DNA of 64,000 nt, from NCBI RefSeq assembly GCF_900100315.1, contig NZ_FNFF01000012.1:124001-188000 (forward strand), read 5' to 3'. This stretch comes from Streptomyces indicus (GTDB lineage: Bacteria; Actinomycetota; Actinomycetes; Streptomycetales; Streptomycetaceae). How positions within the stretch are numbered: the first letter of the stretch is position 1; each line of letters starts with the position of its first letter. Positions 26,456 through 35,529 of this stretch are shown here, in pieces. The notes beneath the pieces were generated by a model, which made no database searches, was not told where the DNA came from, and saw only the letters and a program-made list of their open reading frames with translations. The position numbers and the translations under genes are program-made.

Positions 26456-27925
26456 TTACGCCTCCTGAGCCGCCCACCACTCCTTGAGTGCCGCGACCGC
26501 CGCCTCCCGCTCCATCGGCCCGTTCTCCAGGCGCAGCTCCAACAGGAACTTGTACGCCTGGCCGATCACCGGCCCCGGGCCGATGTCGAGGACTTCCTGG
26601 ATCTCGTTGCCGTTCAAGTCCGGTCGGATCGAGTCCAGCTCCTCCTGCTCCTGAAGCCGCGCGATCCGCTCCTCCAAACCGCCGTACGCCCGCGAGAGCG
26701 CCGCGGCCTTCCGCTTGTTGCGTGTCGTGCAGTCCGAGCGGGTCAGCTTGTGCAGTCGGGAGAGAAGCGGGCCGGCGTCGCGTACGTAGCGGCGTACCGC
26801 GGAATCCGTCCACTCGCCCGTGCCGTAGCCGTGGAAGCGCAGATGCAGCTCCACGAGCCGGGTGACGTCCTTCACCAGCTCGTTGGAGTACTTCAGCGCG
26901 GTCATCCGCTTCTTCGTCATCTTCGCGCCGACCACCTCGTGGTGGTGGAAGGAGACCCGGCCGTCGCTCTCGAAGCGGCGCGTCTTCGGCTTGCCGATGT
27001 CATGCAGCAGCGCCGCCAGTCGCAGCGTGAGGTCGGGGCCGTCCTCTTCGAGGTCGATCGCCTGCTCGAGCACCGTCAACGAGTGCTCGTAGACGTCCTT
27101 GTGCCGGTGGTGCTCATCGCGCTCCAGGCGCAGCGCCGGCAGCTCGGGCAGCACACGGTCAGCGAGCCCGGTCTCGACGAGCAGCGTCAGACCCTTGCGC
27201 GGGTGGGCGGAGAGGATGAGCTTGTTCAACTCGTCCCGTACGCGCTCGGCGGAGACGATCTCGATGCGTTCCGCCATCGCCTTCATCGCGGAGACGACCT
27301 CAGGTGCCACCTCGAAGTCGAGCTGCGCGGCGAAGCGCGCTGCCCGCATCATCCGCAGCGGGTCGTCCGAGAAGGATTCCTCAGGCGTGCTCGGCGTGCG
27401 CAGCACGCGCGCGGCAAGGTCCTCGAGCCCGTGGTGCGGGTCGACGAACTCTTTCGCGGGAAGCTGCACGGCCATCGCGTTGACGGTGAAGTCCCGGCGC
27501 ACGAGGTCCTGCTCGATCGAGTCCCCGTAGGAGACCTCGGGCTTGCGCGAGGTCCGGTCGTACGCCTCGGAACGGTACGTGGTGATCTCGATCTGGAAGT
27601 CCTGCTCGACGTTGCCGGCCTTCCCCTTCTTCTGGCACCCGACGGTGCCGAAGGCGATTCCGACCTCCCAGACGGCGTCCGCCCAGGGGCGGACGATCTT
27701 CAGCACGTCGTGCGGGCGGGCGTCGGTGGTGAAGTCCAGATCGTTGCCGAGCCGGCCGAGCAACGCATCACGCACCGACCCGCCGACCAGGGCGAGCGTG
27801 AACCCGGCCTCCTGGAAACGGCGGGCGAGATCGTCCGCGACAGGGGACACCCGCAGCAGTTCACTCACCGCGCGGCGCTGCACCTGGCTCAGTGCATTGA
27901 GGTTGTCTTCATTGGCGTTCGGCAC
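26456..27925 (-). CDS. cca: CCA tRNA nucleotidyltransferase (class II poly(A)-type)
   Basis: A 489-residue enzyme that adds or repairs the 3'-CCA end of tRNAs. The nucleotidyltransferase head has LVGGSVRDALLG and DLDFTTDA (two catalytic Asp), then RDFTVNAMAV and RMMRAARFAAQLDFEV. An HD phosphohydrolase domain follows (LLHDIGKPKTR, with a histidine cluster FHHHEVVGAK). The C-terminal ~80 residues bind tRNA. The GTG at 27925 (MPNANED) is kept because no better start with a ribosome-binding site is visible. The tRNA-Ile gene in this window does not encode CCA and so depends on this activity. Confidence 0.95.
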   Translation of the reverse strand: MPNANEDNLNALSQVQRRAVSELLRVSPVADDLARRFQEAGFTLALVGGSVRDALLGRLGNDLDFTTDARPHDVLKIVRPWADAVWEVGIAFGTVGCQKKGKAGNVEQDFQIEITTYRSEAYDRTSRKPEVSYGDSIEQDLVRRDFTVNAMAVQLPAKEFVDPHHGLEDLAARVLRTPSTPEESFSDDPLRMMRAARFAAQLDFEVAPEVVSAMKAMAERIEIVSAERVRDELNKLILSAHPRKGLTLLVETGLADRVLPELPALRLERDEHHRHKDVYEHSLTVLEQAIDLEEDGPDLTLRLAALLHDIGKPKTRRFESDGRVSFHHHEVVGAKMTKKRMTALKYSNELVKDVTRLVELHLRFHGYGTGEWTDSAVRRYVRDAGPLLSRLHKLTRSDCTTRNKRKAAALSRAYGGLEERIARLQEQEELDSIRPDLNGNEIQEVLDIGPGPVIGQAYKFLLELRLENGPMEREAAVAALKEWWAAQEA

Positions 27926-27994
27926 AACAGAAAAGGGTACGTGCCCGCGCGGGCCGGAGCTTCCCGGTTTCCGGGGCCCGCAGGCCTCCTCGTT

Positions 27995-28008
27995 GTTTCA
28001 CGTGGAAC
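27995..28008. other. parS site 9 (near-perfect)
   Basis: GTTTCACGTGGAAC, one mismatch from the consensus, in the divergent gap between cca and the DUF6049 gene. Confidence 0.7.
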
Positions 28009-28177
28009 ATCGGTATCGAGGAGGCGCCGGGGCGGGTGTCCCGGGAGGAGAACCGATCCCCCGTGACCTGCGTCCCGATCAGGTGGAGCAGTCCCCGGCA
28101 CTCGGCCACAGCCCGCATCGTTACCATGCGGGGACGCAAAGGACGACCACTGACGACGACGAGGGACGGGCGAGCGC

Positions 28178-30547
28178 GTGGCCGAGGCGGCAGACTTCCA
28201 GGGGATGAGTCCCTCACCTGCCCGCCGGTGGCTGCGGCGCACTGTGGCCTCCGTGGTGGGTCTGCCCGTGCTGGCCGGGCTGCTGGTGCAGCCGGGCAGC
28301 ACGGTCGCGCACGCGGCGCCCGGACCGTCGGCGGCGGTGAAGGCCGAGCCCACCGGTCCGCGCACCGCGTCGGTCTCGATCAACTCCTTCACGCCCCAGA
28401 TCCCGTCCGAGAGCTCCACCCTGACGATCCGCGGCAAGGTCACCAACGAGAGCTCCCGGACGATCACCGAAGGCGCCATGGCGCTGCGCGTCGGTCAGTC
28501 ACTGGGCAGCCGTAGCCAGATCGACTCTGCTGCCGAGGCCGGCAGCACGGTGACGGGCACCGAGGGCGAGCAGGCCGGCGGCGAGGACTACGCGCAGAAG
28601 TTCAAGAACATCGCTCCCGGGGCCACCCAGGACTTCGCGCTCAACATCCCCGTGAAAGACCTCGACCTCGGATCCGAGGGCGTCTACCAAGTCGCGGTCA
28701 CCCTGACAGGGCGCACCCAGTCCCAGCAGTTCGACCAGATCCTCGGCATCGAACGGACCTTCCTGCCCTGGCAGCCCGAGGCGGCAGAGCAGCGCACGGA
28801 GATCAGCTACATGTGGCCGCTGATCTCCCGCACACATCTGACCGCGCAGTCGGACTCCGACGAGAACCAGACTCCCGTCTTCAAGGACGAGGACCTGATC
28901 AAGGAGATCTCGCCGGGCGGACGGCTCGAGCGGATGGTCACGGAGGGCAGCACGCTCCCCGTCACCTGGGTGATCGACCCGGATCTCGTCGCCTCGGTGG
29001 ATCTGATGGCACGCCCGTACAACGTGGAAGGGCCGGACGGTAAGCCTGTCCCCGGCGACGAGGACAACCAGGAGATCGCCCAGGACTGGCTGAATGCACT
29101 GATCCAGGCAGTGAAGGGCGAGAAGGTCGTCGCCCTCCCGTTCGGTGATCCCGACCTCGCGTCCATGGCGCATGGAGGCAAAGCCGTGCAGGGGACGCTC
29201 AGCCACCTGAAGGACGCCACCGACGCGGCCGAGTCGACGCTGCGGACCGTTCTCCATATCTCCTCAAACACCGACTTCGCGTGGCCGGCCGAGGGGGCAC
29301 TGGATCCTTCGATCGTCGACGTAGCCACCTCCGCGGGCGCGAACAACGTGATCGCGCGCAATGACAGCTTCCGCGAGACGGGCACCCTGCCCTACACGCC
29401 GACTGCGGCGCGGCCGATCGGCGACGGCACCACGGCCGTCGTGGCGGACGCCCGCCTGTCCAAGGCCTTCCAGGGCGATATGACGAGCGCCGAGCGCTCC
29501 ACGCTCGCCGTGCAGCAGTTCCTGGCCCAGAGCCTCATGATCAACCTCCAGGACCCGGAGAAGCAGCGCAGCATCGTGGTGGCGCCGCAGCGAATGCCCA
29601 CCACCGCCCAGGTCATGACGATGGCCACGGCCATCCGGGCCCAGCAGTCCGATTCCTGGTCCCAGGCGCAGAACCTGACCGCGGCGGCGAAGGAGAAGCC
29701 GGATCCGGGCGCCACGACGGACGTGCCGTCGGCCGGGGCGTATCCGGCGGCCCTGCGCAAGCAGGAGATGCCCCAGTCAGGCTTCGAGGACATTGAGCGC
29801 ATCCAGAAGGGGCTCGACGAGTTCAAGGTCGTCCTGACGAACCCGCAGCGGGTCGTCGTCCCGTTCGGCAGGGCCATCGACCGGGCGCTGTCGACGTCGT
29901 GGCGCGGACAGCCGAGGGAGGCCCTCGCCTACCGGAAGAGCGTCGAGGACTATCTCCAGAAACTCACCGAGCAGATCATGCTCATCGAGAAGTCCGACGC
30001 CAAGCTCTCCGGCCGCAGCGCGACGATCCCCGTCACAGTCCAGAACAACCTCGCCCAGGGCGTGGAGAACCTCCGGCTCCGTCTGACCTCGACCAAGCCC
30101 AACCGTCTGAAGATCGACGGCGAGCGCTATGCCGAGCAGCAGGTGGAGGTCGCCGGCGGCCACTCCCAGTCGTTCAAGTTCTCCACCTCGGCCAACGCCA
30201 GCGGCCCGGTCGATGTGGTCGCCCAGCTCGTGACGCCGGATGGCCAGCCGTACGGCAAGAAGATCACGTTCAGCGTGAAGGTCACCGAGGTGCCGCCCAC
30301 GGTCCTCGCGGTGATCGCCGGCGGTTTCCTGCTTCTGGTCCTCGCCGGATTCCGGATGTACCAGCGGCGCAAGCGCATCGCCGCGCTCCGGGCCGAGGAG
30401 CAGGGCGGCGGCACCACGGACGGGCCCGAGGGCGGCAGCGGCCCGGATTCCGGGGGCCCCGAACCGGAGCAGCCGAGTGACCCGACACCGGACACCGCCA
30501 CGGAAAGCACCGACCCGTCCGGCACGGGTGAGAGAGTGGACCGTTGA
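28178..30547 (+). CDS. DUF6049-family secreted, membrane-anchored protein
   Basis: A 789-residue protein. Order: signal peptide (RRTVASVVGLPVLAGLLVQPGSTVAHAAP, ~20-48), ~690-residue extracytoplasmic region, one C-terminal helix (VLAVIAGGFLLLVLAGFRMY, ~707-727) and a short cytoplasmic tail rich in Gly/Pro/Glu. The outer region begins with a beta-sandwich (TASVSINSFTPQIPSESSTLTIRGKV) and continues into an alpha/beta part with TWVIDPDLVASVDLM. The gene is a constant partner of murJ in actinobacteria, so a role in lipid II export or wall assembly is likely but unproven. GTG start at 28178; stop 47 bases before murJ. Confidence 0.82.
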   Translation: MAEAADFQGMSPSPARRWLRRTVASVVGLPVLAGLLVQPGSTVAHAAPGPSAAVKAEPTGPRTASVSINSFTPQIPSESSTLTIRGKVTNESSRTITEGAMALRVGQSLGSRSQIDSAAEAGSTVTGTEGEQAGGEDYAQKFKNIAPGATQDFALNIPVKDLDLGSEGVYQVAVTLTGRTQSQQFDQILGIERTFLPWQPEAAEQRTEISYMWPLISRTHLTAQSDSDENQTPVFKDEDLIKEISPGGRLERMVTEGSTLPVTWVIDPDLVASVDLMARPYNVEGPDGKPVPGDEDNQEIAQDWLNALIQAVKGEKVVALPFGDPDLASMAHGGKAVQGTLSHLKDATDAAESTLRTVLHISSNTDFAWPAEGALDPSIVDVATSAGANNVIARNDSFRETGTLPYTPTAARPIGDGTTAVVADARLSKAFQGDMTSAERSTLAVQQFLAQSLMINLQDPEKQRSIVVAPQRMPTTAQVMTMATAIRAQQSDSWSQAQNLTAAAKEKPDPGATTDVPSAGAYPAALRKQEMPQSGFEDIERIQKGLDEFKVVLTNPQRVVVPFGRAIDRALSTSWRGQPREALAYRKSVEDYLQKLTEQIMLIEKSDAKLSGRSATIPVTVQNNLAQGVENLRLRLTSTKPNRLKIDGERYAEQQVEVAGGHSQSFKFSTSANASGPVDVVAQLVTPDGQPYGKKITFSVKVTEVPPTVLAVIAGGFLLLVLAGFRMYQRRKRIAALRAEEQGGGTTDGPEGGSGPDSGGPEPEQPSDPTPDTATESTDPSGTGERVDR

Positions 30548-30594
30548 GCGATGATGTGGCCGGTGGGCCGTGGGACCGATGAGGTGGGGTAAGC

Positions 30595-32892
30595 ATGAAC
30601 GCGCCGTACGACGGTGACCGCGGCCAGGGCGCGGGCGGCGGCGATCCGACCGGCGGGCCGTACCCGCCGCAGCAGCCCACCCCGGACATGCAGCAGCCGC
30701 CACCGGACCTGTACGTGCAGGACGCCTACGACCAGGATCCGTACCGCGCGCAGGACCTCGCCGCGCAGGATCCGGTGGCCGAGGCGCTCTACGACCGGGC
30801 CTCCCACCCTCCGCCGCCTCCGGGCACCTATCCCGACCCGCAGCAGCTCTACGCCCAGCCGCCGGCCGCACAGCACGCCCCCGACCCGCGCCTGTGGGCC
30901 CAGACCCCTGCGCCGGAACCGGACGGCCTGTCCCGGCAGCTGCCGTACGGCGACGATGCCCGGACGACGCAGTTCGTGGGCGTCGACGACCTGGTGACGC
31001 AGGCGGGCGAGGAGCGGTCCGCTCCGGACGCCTTCGCGCACCTGTACCGGGACCAGCAGGGGACCGGCGGGCTCTACCGCGACCAGCAGGCCGCAGGCGG
31101 GGACCAGTACGGCTACCACGGCGGCGAGCAGCATCAGCAGCACCCTCAGCAGCACCAGTACGGTGCACCGCAGAGCGGCGTCCCCGGCCGCCCGGGCCCC
31201 GATCCCATGATTCCGGCTCCCGCCACGCCGCCGACCCCTCCGCCGGCCGCTCCCGCGGCGCGCAAGGGCGGCCGGGCCTCGGGGCTCCTCAAGTCCAGCG
31301 CGGTGATGGCCGCGGGCACCCTCGTCTCGCGTCTGACGGGCTTCGTCCGCTCGATCCTGATCGCCTCGGCGCTCGGCCTCGGCCTGCTCGCCGACACCTT
31401 CCAGGTCGCGTACCAGCTGCCGACGATGATCTACATCCTCACCATCGGCGGCGGTCTGAACTCGGTCTTCGTGCCGCAGCTCGTGCGCGCCATGAAGGAC
31501 GACGAGGACGGCGGGCAGGCGTACGCCAACCGCCTCCTCACGCTCGTGATGGTGGCGCTCGGCGTCCTCACCGCGGCCGGAATGTTCGCCGCGCCGCTGC
31601 TGATCCGCGCGCTGTCCGTCGAGGTGGCGAACAACCCCGCGGCCAACGACGTCGCCGTCACGCTGCTCCGCTTCTTCCTGCCCTCGATCTTCTTCATGGG
31701 CGTGCACGTCGTGATGGGCCAGATCCTCAACGCGCGCGGCAGGTTCGGCGCGATGATGTGGACCCCGGTCCTCAACAACGTGATCATCATCGCCACGCTC
31801 GGCATGTTCCTGTGGGTCTACGGAACGGCCGAGTTCAGCAAGATGACGGTCAACACCATCCCGCCGGAGGCCGTCCGGCTGCTCGGCGTAGGTGTGCTGC
31901 TGGGCCTGGTCGTCCAGGCGCTGGCGATGGTCCCGTATCTGCGCGAGGCCGGCTTCAAGCTGCGCCCGCGCTTCGACTGGAAGGGCCACGGGCTCGGCAA
32001 GGCCGCCAAGCTCGCCAAGTGGACCTTCCTCTTCGTCCTCGCCAACCAGGCCGGCGCGATCGTCGTCACGCAGCTCTCCACCGCCGCGGGCAGCGACAAG
32101 GACGGCACGGGTTTCGCCGCCTACGCCAACGCCCAGCTGATCTGGGGCCTGCCGCAGGCGATCATCACGGTCTCGCTGATGGCCGCACTCCTGCCGCGCA
32201 TCTCCCGTTCGGCGCACGAGAACGACACGGGCGCGGTCCGCGACGACATCTCGCAGGGCCTGCGCACCACGGCGGTCGCGATCGTGCCGATCTCCTTCGC
32301 CTTCGTCGCGCTGGGCGTGCCGATGTGCACCCTGATGTTCGGCTCGGCCGGCGGCAACGCGGCCACGTCCATGGGCTACATGCTGATGGCCTTCGGCCTC
32401 GGCCTGATTCCGTACTCCGTGCAGTACGTCGTTCTGCGTGCTTTCTATGCGTACGAGGACACGCGGACGCCCTTCTACAACACCGTGATCGTGGCCGCCG
32501 TCAACGCGGCGGCGTCGACCGCCTGCTACTTCCTGCTGCCCGACCGCTGGGCCGTGACCGGCATGGCTGCCTCGTACGGCCTGGCCTACGCGATCGGCGT
32601 CGGGGTCGCCTGGAAGCGGCTGCGCGCGAAGCTCGGCGGGGACCTCGACGGCTCGCATGTGCTGCGGACGTACGCGCGTCTCGCCATCGCATCCGTGCCC
32701 GCTGCGATTCTCGGCGGCGCTGCTGGGTACGCGATCATGAAGGCCTTGGGCAACGGTGCCCTCGGCTCGCTCACCGCGCTGATCGTCGGCTTCGCCGTAC
32801 TGCTCGGGGTGTTCTTCGTGGCCGCACGCCGGATGCGGATCGAGGAGATGAACGCGATGGTCGGAATGGTCCGGGGACGTCTCGGCCGCTGA
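30595..32892 (+). CDS. murJ: Lipid II flippase MurJ
   Basis: A 765-residue protein. The first ~225 residues are cytoplasmic and low complexity (Gln/Pro/Tyr/Asp-rich, with QHQQHPQQHQ). The MurJ core follows from GGRASGLLKSSAVMAAGTLVSRLTGFVRSILIASALG, with 14 helices to the C-terminus, and includes NARGRFGAMMWTPVLNN and VLRAFYAYEDTRTPFYN. MurJ moves lipid II across the membrane for the PBPs. The E. coli protein has no such leader; actinobacterial ones have regulatory extensions. The downstream pseudokinase-like gene probably works with it. In the mycobacterial MviN the pseudokinase and outer domain are fused to MurJ. Confidence 0.93.
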   Translation: MNAPYDGDRGQGAGGGDPTGGPYPPQQPTPDMQQPPPDLYVQDAYDQDPYRAQDLAAQDPVAEALYDRASHPPPPPGTYPDPQQLYAQPPAAQHAPDPRLWAQTPAPEPDGLSRQLPYGDDARTTQFVGVDDLVTQAGEERSAPDAFAHLYRDQQGTGGLYRDQQAAGGDQYGYHGGEQHQQHPQQHQYGAPQSGVPGRPGPDPMIPAPATPPTPPPAAPAARKGGRASGLLKSSAVMAAGTLVSRLTGFVRSILIASALGLGLLADTFQVAYQLPTMIYILTIGGGLNSVFVPQLVRAMKDDEDGGQAYANRLLTLVMVALGVLTAAGMFAAPLLIRALSVEVANNPAANDVAVTLLRFFLPSIFFMGVHVVMGQILNARGRFGAMMWTPVLNNVIIIATLGMFLWVYGTAEFSKMTVNTIPPEAVRLLGVGVLLGLVVQALAMVPYLREAGFKLRPRFDWKGHGLGKAAKLAKWTFLFVLANQAGAIVVTQLSTAAGSDKDGTGFAAYANAQLIWGLPQAIITVSLMAALLPRISRSAHENDTGAVRDDISQGLRTTAVAIVPISFAFVALGVPMCTLMFGSAGGNAATSMGYMLMAFGLGLIPYSVQYVVLRAFYAYEDTRTPFYNTVIVAAVNAAASTACYFLLPDRWAVTGMAASYGLAYAIGVGVAWKRLRAKLGGDLDGSHVLRTYARLAIASVPAAILGGAAGYAIMKALGNGALGSLTALIVGFAVLLGVFFVAARRMRIEEMNAMVGMVRGRLGR

Positions 32893-33022
32893 ACATTCGA
32901 TGAACCGGACCACTGAGGGGCAACCCTCGGTGGGGCCCGTGTGTCGTGCATAGCGTCGGAGTGTGGGCACAATTGGGCTTGACGTCGGACAGCGTGCAAC
33001 GGATGGGGAGGCAGGAACGACG

Positions 33023-34732
33023 GTGGCGGAACGGAGCACGGCTGCCGTCGACGTGGCAGCAGGCGGCGGGGACCAACCGCTGACCACACAGGCGGGCCAG
33101 GCCACGGCCGACGAGACGGAGCAGCACCAGCAGACGGCTGCCGACGAGGGTGGCATGCAGGCGGATCAGACGGCCGAGCAGACCGGGCCCCAGGTCCGCA
33201 CCCCCGAACTGCACAGCGGCCACAAGCTCGCCAGACGCTATCGGCTCGAAGAATGTGTCACTCGTCTGGACGGATTCAGCAGCTGGCGTGCCGTCGACGA
33301 GAAACTTCGCCGCGCCGTCGGCGTCCATCTTCTGCCCGCCGACCACCCGCGGGCCCGCTCCGTGCTCTCGGCCGCGCGTTCCGCAGCCCTGCTGGGCGAC
33401 CCGCGCTTCGTCCAGGTCCTCGACGCCGTCGAGGAGAACGACCTGGTGTACGTGGTCCACGAGTGGCTGCCCGACGCCACCGAGCTGACCGCCCTGCTCG
33501 CTGCCGGACCGCTGGAGCCGCATGACGCGTACCAGCTCGTCAGCCAGCTGTCCCAGGCCATGGCCGCCGCCCACCGCGAAGGCCTCGCCCATCTGCGGCT
33601 GACGCCGAGCGCCGTGCTGCGCAGCTCCACCGGCCAGTACCGCATCCGGGGCCTCGCCGTGAACGCCGCGCTGCGCGGCATCACCTCCGAGACCCCCCAG
33701 CGCGACGACACCGAGGCGATCGGTGCGCTGCTGTACGCGGCGCTCACCCAGCGCTGGCCCTACGAGGTCGATGCGTACGGCCTGAGCGGGCTTCCGAAGG
33801 ACGCAGGGCAGATCGCCCCGGACCAGGTGCGGGCCGGCGTCCACCGGGGTCTCTCGGAGCTCGCCATGCGCGCCCTGGTGAACGACGGGGCCACGGCCTC
33901 GCGCCTGGAGCAGCCCTGCACCACCCCGGAGGAGCTCGCCAAAGCGGTGTCCGAGCTGCCGCGTATCAAGCCGCCGGAGCCCGCCTTCACCGCAGCGCCC
34001 GAATACCAGCGCACGACGTACCAGCAGGGCAACTACGGCCGTCCGACGCCGCCCGGTGTCACGCAGCCGGTCCCGACCCCGCCGGCGCCGCTGCAGAGCC
34101 GTACGGGCAAGGCGCTGAAGTGGGGCGTCTCGGCCCTGCTGATCGCCGCTCTGGGGCTCGGCAGCTGGCAGCTGGCGGACGCCCTGATGGAGCGCGGTGG
34201 GTCCAGTGACCCGGGCACGAGCCAGCAGTCCGAGCAGAACGGTGAGGACGGCAAGCAGGGGGCGCCGAAGCCGCTGAGCATCAAGGACGCCGCCGAGCTC
34301 TCCGTCGCGGGCGATCCGCAGGCTCCTGGCGAGGTCGGCAAGACGTACGACGCCGACGGCTCCTCGTACTGGCGGACCAAGTCCTTCCTCGACGGCCCGG
34401 AGATGAAGATAAAGCCCGGTGTCGGGATCGTGTACGACCTCGGCTCCGAGCAGGACGTCTCGGCCGCCTCGATAAAGCTCCGCTACGGCGGGGACCACAC
34501 CACCCTGTCCCTCTACGCCGCCGACTCCCTGTCTCCGGGTTCGGTCGACGGTCTGCAGCGCATCGGGTCCGAGACCAGGACCCAGGACACCGCCGTGAAG
34601 GTGGCGGCCAAGAAGCCGGTGAAGACGCGGTACGTGGTCGTCTGGCTGACCGCGCTGCCGCACGCCGCACAGGACGGGTACAGCAACGCCGGCTACAAGC
34701 AAGGCATCACGGACGTGAAGTTCAGCGGCTGA
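33023..34732 (+). CDS. Membrane pseudokinase with extracytoplasmic beta-sandwich domain
   Basis: A 569-residue protein. Order: ~65 disordered residues, degenerate kinase domain (~65-310), Pro/Gln-rich linker, one helix (WGVSALLIAALGLGSWQLADAL, ~363-385), and an outer domain (~415-569) with VGIVYDLGSEQDVSAASIKL, like galactose-binding/discoidin folds. The kinase part starts LARRYRLEECVTRLDGFSSWRAVDEKLRRAVGVHLLP. The VAIK lysine position reads His, HRDLKP reads HLRLTP, and there is no DFG, so it should not phosphorylate. The GTG at 33023 has agga six bases upstream; 32963 is an alternative. It follows murJ, and homologous modules are fused to MurJ in mycobacteria. It probably scaffolds or regulates MurJ. 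Kinase-fold confidence is moderate. Confidence 0.75.
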   Translation: MAERSTAAVDVAAGGGDQPLTTQAGQATADETEQHQQTAADEGGMQADQTAEQTGPQVRTPELHSGHKLARRYRLEECVTRLDGFSSWRAVDEKLRRAVGVHLLPADHPRARSVLSAARSAALLGDPRFVQVLDAVEENDLVYVVHEWLPDATELTALLAAGPLEPHDAYQLVSQLSQAMAAAHREGLAHLRLTPSAVLRSSTGQYRIRGLAVNAALRGITSETPQRDDTEAIGALLYAALTQRWPYEVDAYGLSGLPKDAGQIAPDQVRAGVHRGLSELAMRALVNDGATASRLEQPCTTPEELAKAVSELPRIKPPEPAFTAAPEYQRTTYQQGNYGRPTPPGVTQPVPTPPAPLQSRTGKALKWGVSALLIAALGLGSWQLADALMERGGSSDPGTSQQSEQNGEDGKQGAPKPLSIKDAAELSVAGDPQAPGEVGKTYDADGSSYWRTKSFLDGPEMKIKPGVGIVYDLGSEQDVSAASIKLRYGGDHTTLSLYAADSLSPGSVDGLQRIGSETRTQDTAVKVAAKKPVKTRYVVVWLTALPHAAQDGYSNAGYKQGITDVKFSG

Positions 34733-34758
34733 GCGTCTCCGGGGGGAGGGGGTTCCAC

Positions 34759-35529
34759 GTGCACGGTGCCGTGTACGGCGACATGAGCGATCAGGAGCTC
34801 CTGGCCTGCCATGTCGCCGGAGACCACGAGGCGTTCGGCGAGATCGTCGTACGGCATCGGGACCGGCTGTGGGCGGTGGCGCTGCGGACGCTGGGAGACC
34901 GCGAGGAGGCTGCGGACGCCGTCCAGGACGCGCTCGTCTCCGCCTACCGTGCCGCGCACACCTTCCGCGGGCAGTCCGCGGTCACCACCTGGCTGCACCG
35001 CATCACGGTCAACGCTTGTCTGGACCGCGCGCGCAAGGCCGCCTCCCGCAAGACCTCACCGGTCGACGACACGGAGCGCCTGGAGCAGCTGCTCGAACCG
35101 CATGAGTCGGCTGCCGCGCCCGCCGAGCGTCAGGACCTCCACCGTGAGCTGATCGAGGCCCTGGGCACCCTCCCCGCCGATCAGCGCGCCGCTCTCGTCC
35201 TCGTGGACATGCAGGGCTACCCCGTCGCCGAGGCCGCGCGCATCCTCGACGTCCCCACGGGCACGGTGAAGAGCCGCTGTGCGCGGGGCAGAGCGCGTCT
35301 CCTGCCGCTCCTCGGACACCTCCGTAACAACGGCGCCGACAGCGACCGGAACGCCTCCGGCAGCGACCGGGACGGAAGCCTTCCAATCGACAGCGGCGAA
35401 AGAATCACCGCGAAGCCGGGGTCCGCACGGAACCGGACCGAGGGGACATCCGTCCCACCGGCAGCAGAAGTACGGGATACGGGCACCGACGATTCAGCAG
35501 CCGTGAAGGGCGGAGGTGGGCGAGCGTGA
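34759..35529 (+). CDS. sigM: ECF sigma factor SigM
   Basis: A 256-residue sigma-70 family ECF factor. Region 2 is LLACHVAGDHEAFGEIVVRHRDRLWAVALRTLGDREEAADAVQDALVSAYRAAHTFRGQSAVTTWLHRITVNACLDRARK. Region 4 is EALGTLPADQRAALVLVDMQGYPVAEAARILDVPTGTVKSRCARGRARL. A ~70-residue hydrophilic tail follows, unusual for ECF factors. The GTG at 34759 follows a strong gggaggggg; the ATG at 34783 is another option. It overlaps the anti-sigma gene by four bases (GTGA), so they are translationally coupled. Synteny with SCO3892 supports the name. Confidence 0.88.
   Translation: MHGAVYGDMSDQELLACHVAGDHEAFGEIVVRHRDRLWAVALRTLGDREEAADAVQDALVSAYRAAHTFRGQSAVTTWLHRITVNACLDRARKAASRKTSPVDDTERLEQLLEPHESAAAPAERQDLHRELIEALGTLPADQRAALVLVDMQGYPVAEAARILDVPTGTVKSRCARGRARLLPLLGHLRNNGADSDRNASGSDRDGSLPIDSGERITAKPGSARNRTEGTSVPPAAEVRDTGTDDSAAVKGGGGRA

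Noticed and set aside
34752..34765. GTTCCACGTGCACG before sigM as a parS
   Set aside because: Too many mismatches outside the CCACGTG core; it overlaps the sigM ribosome-binding site and start.
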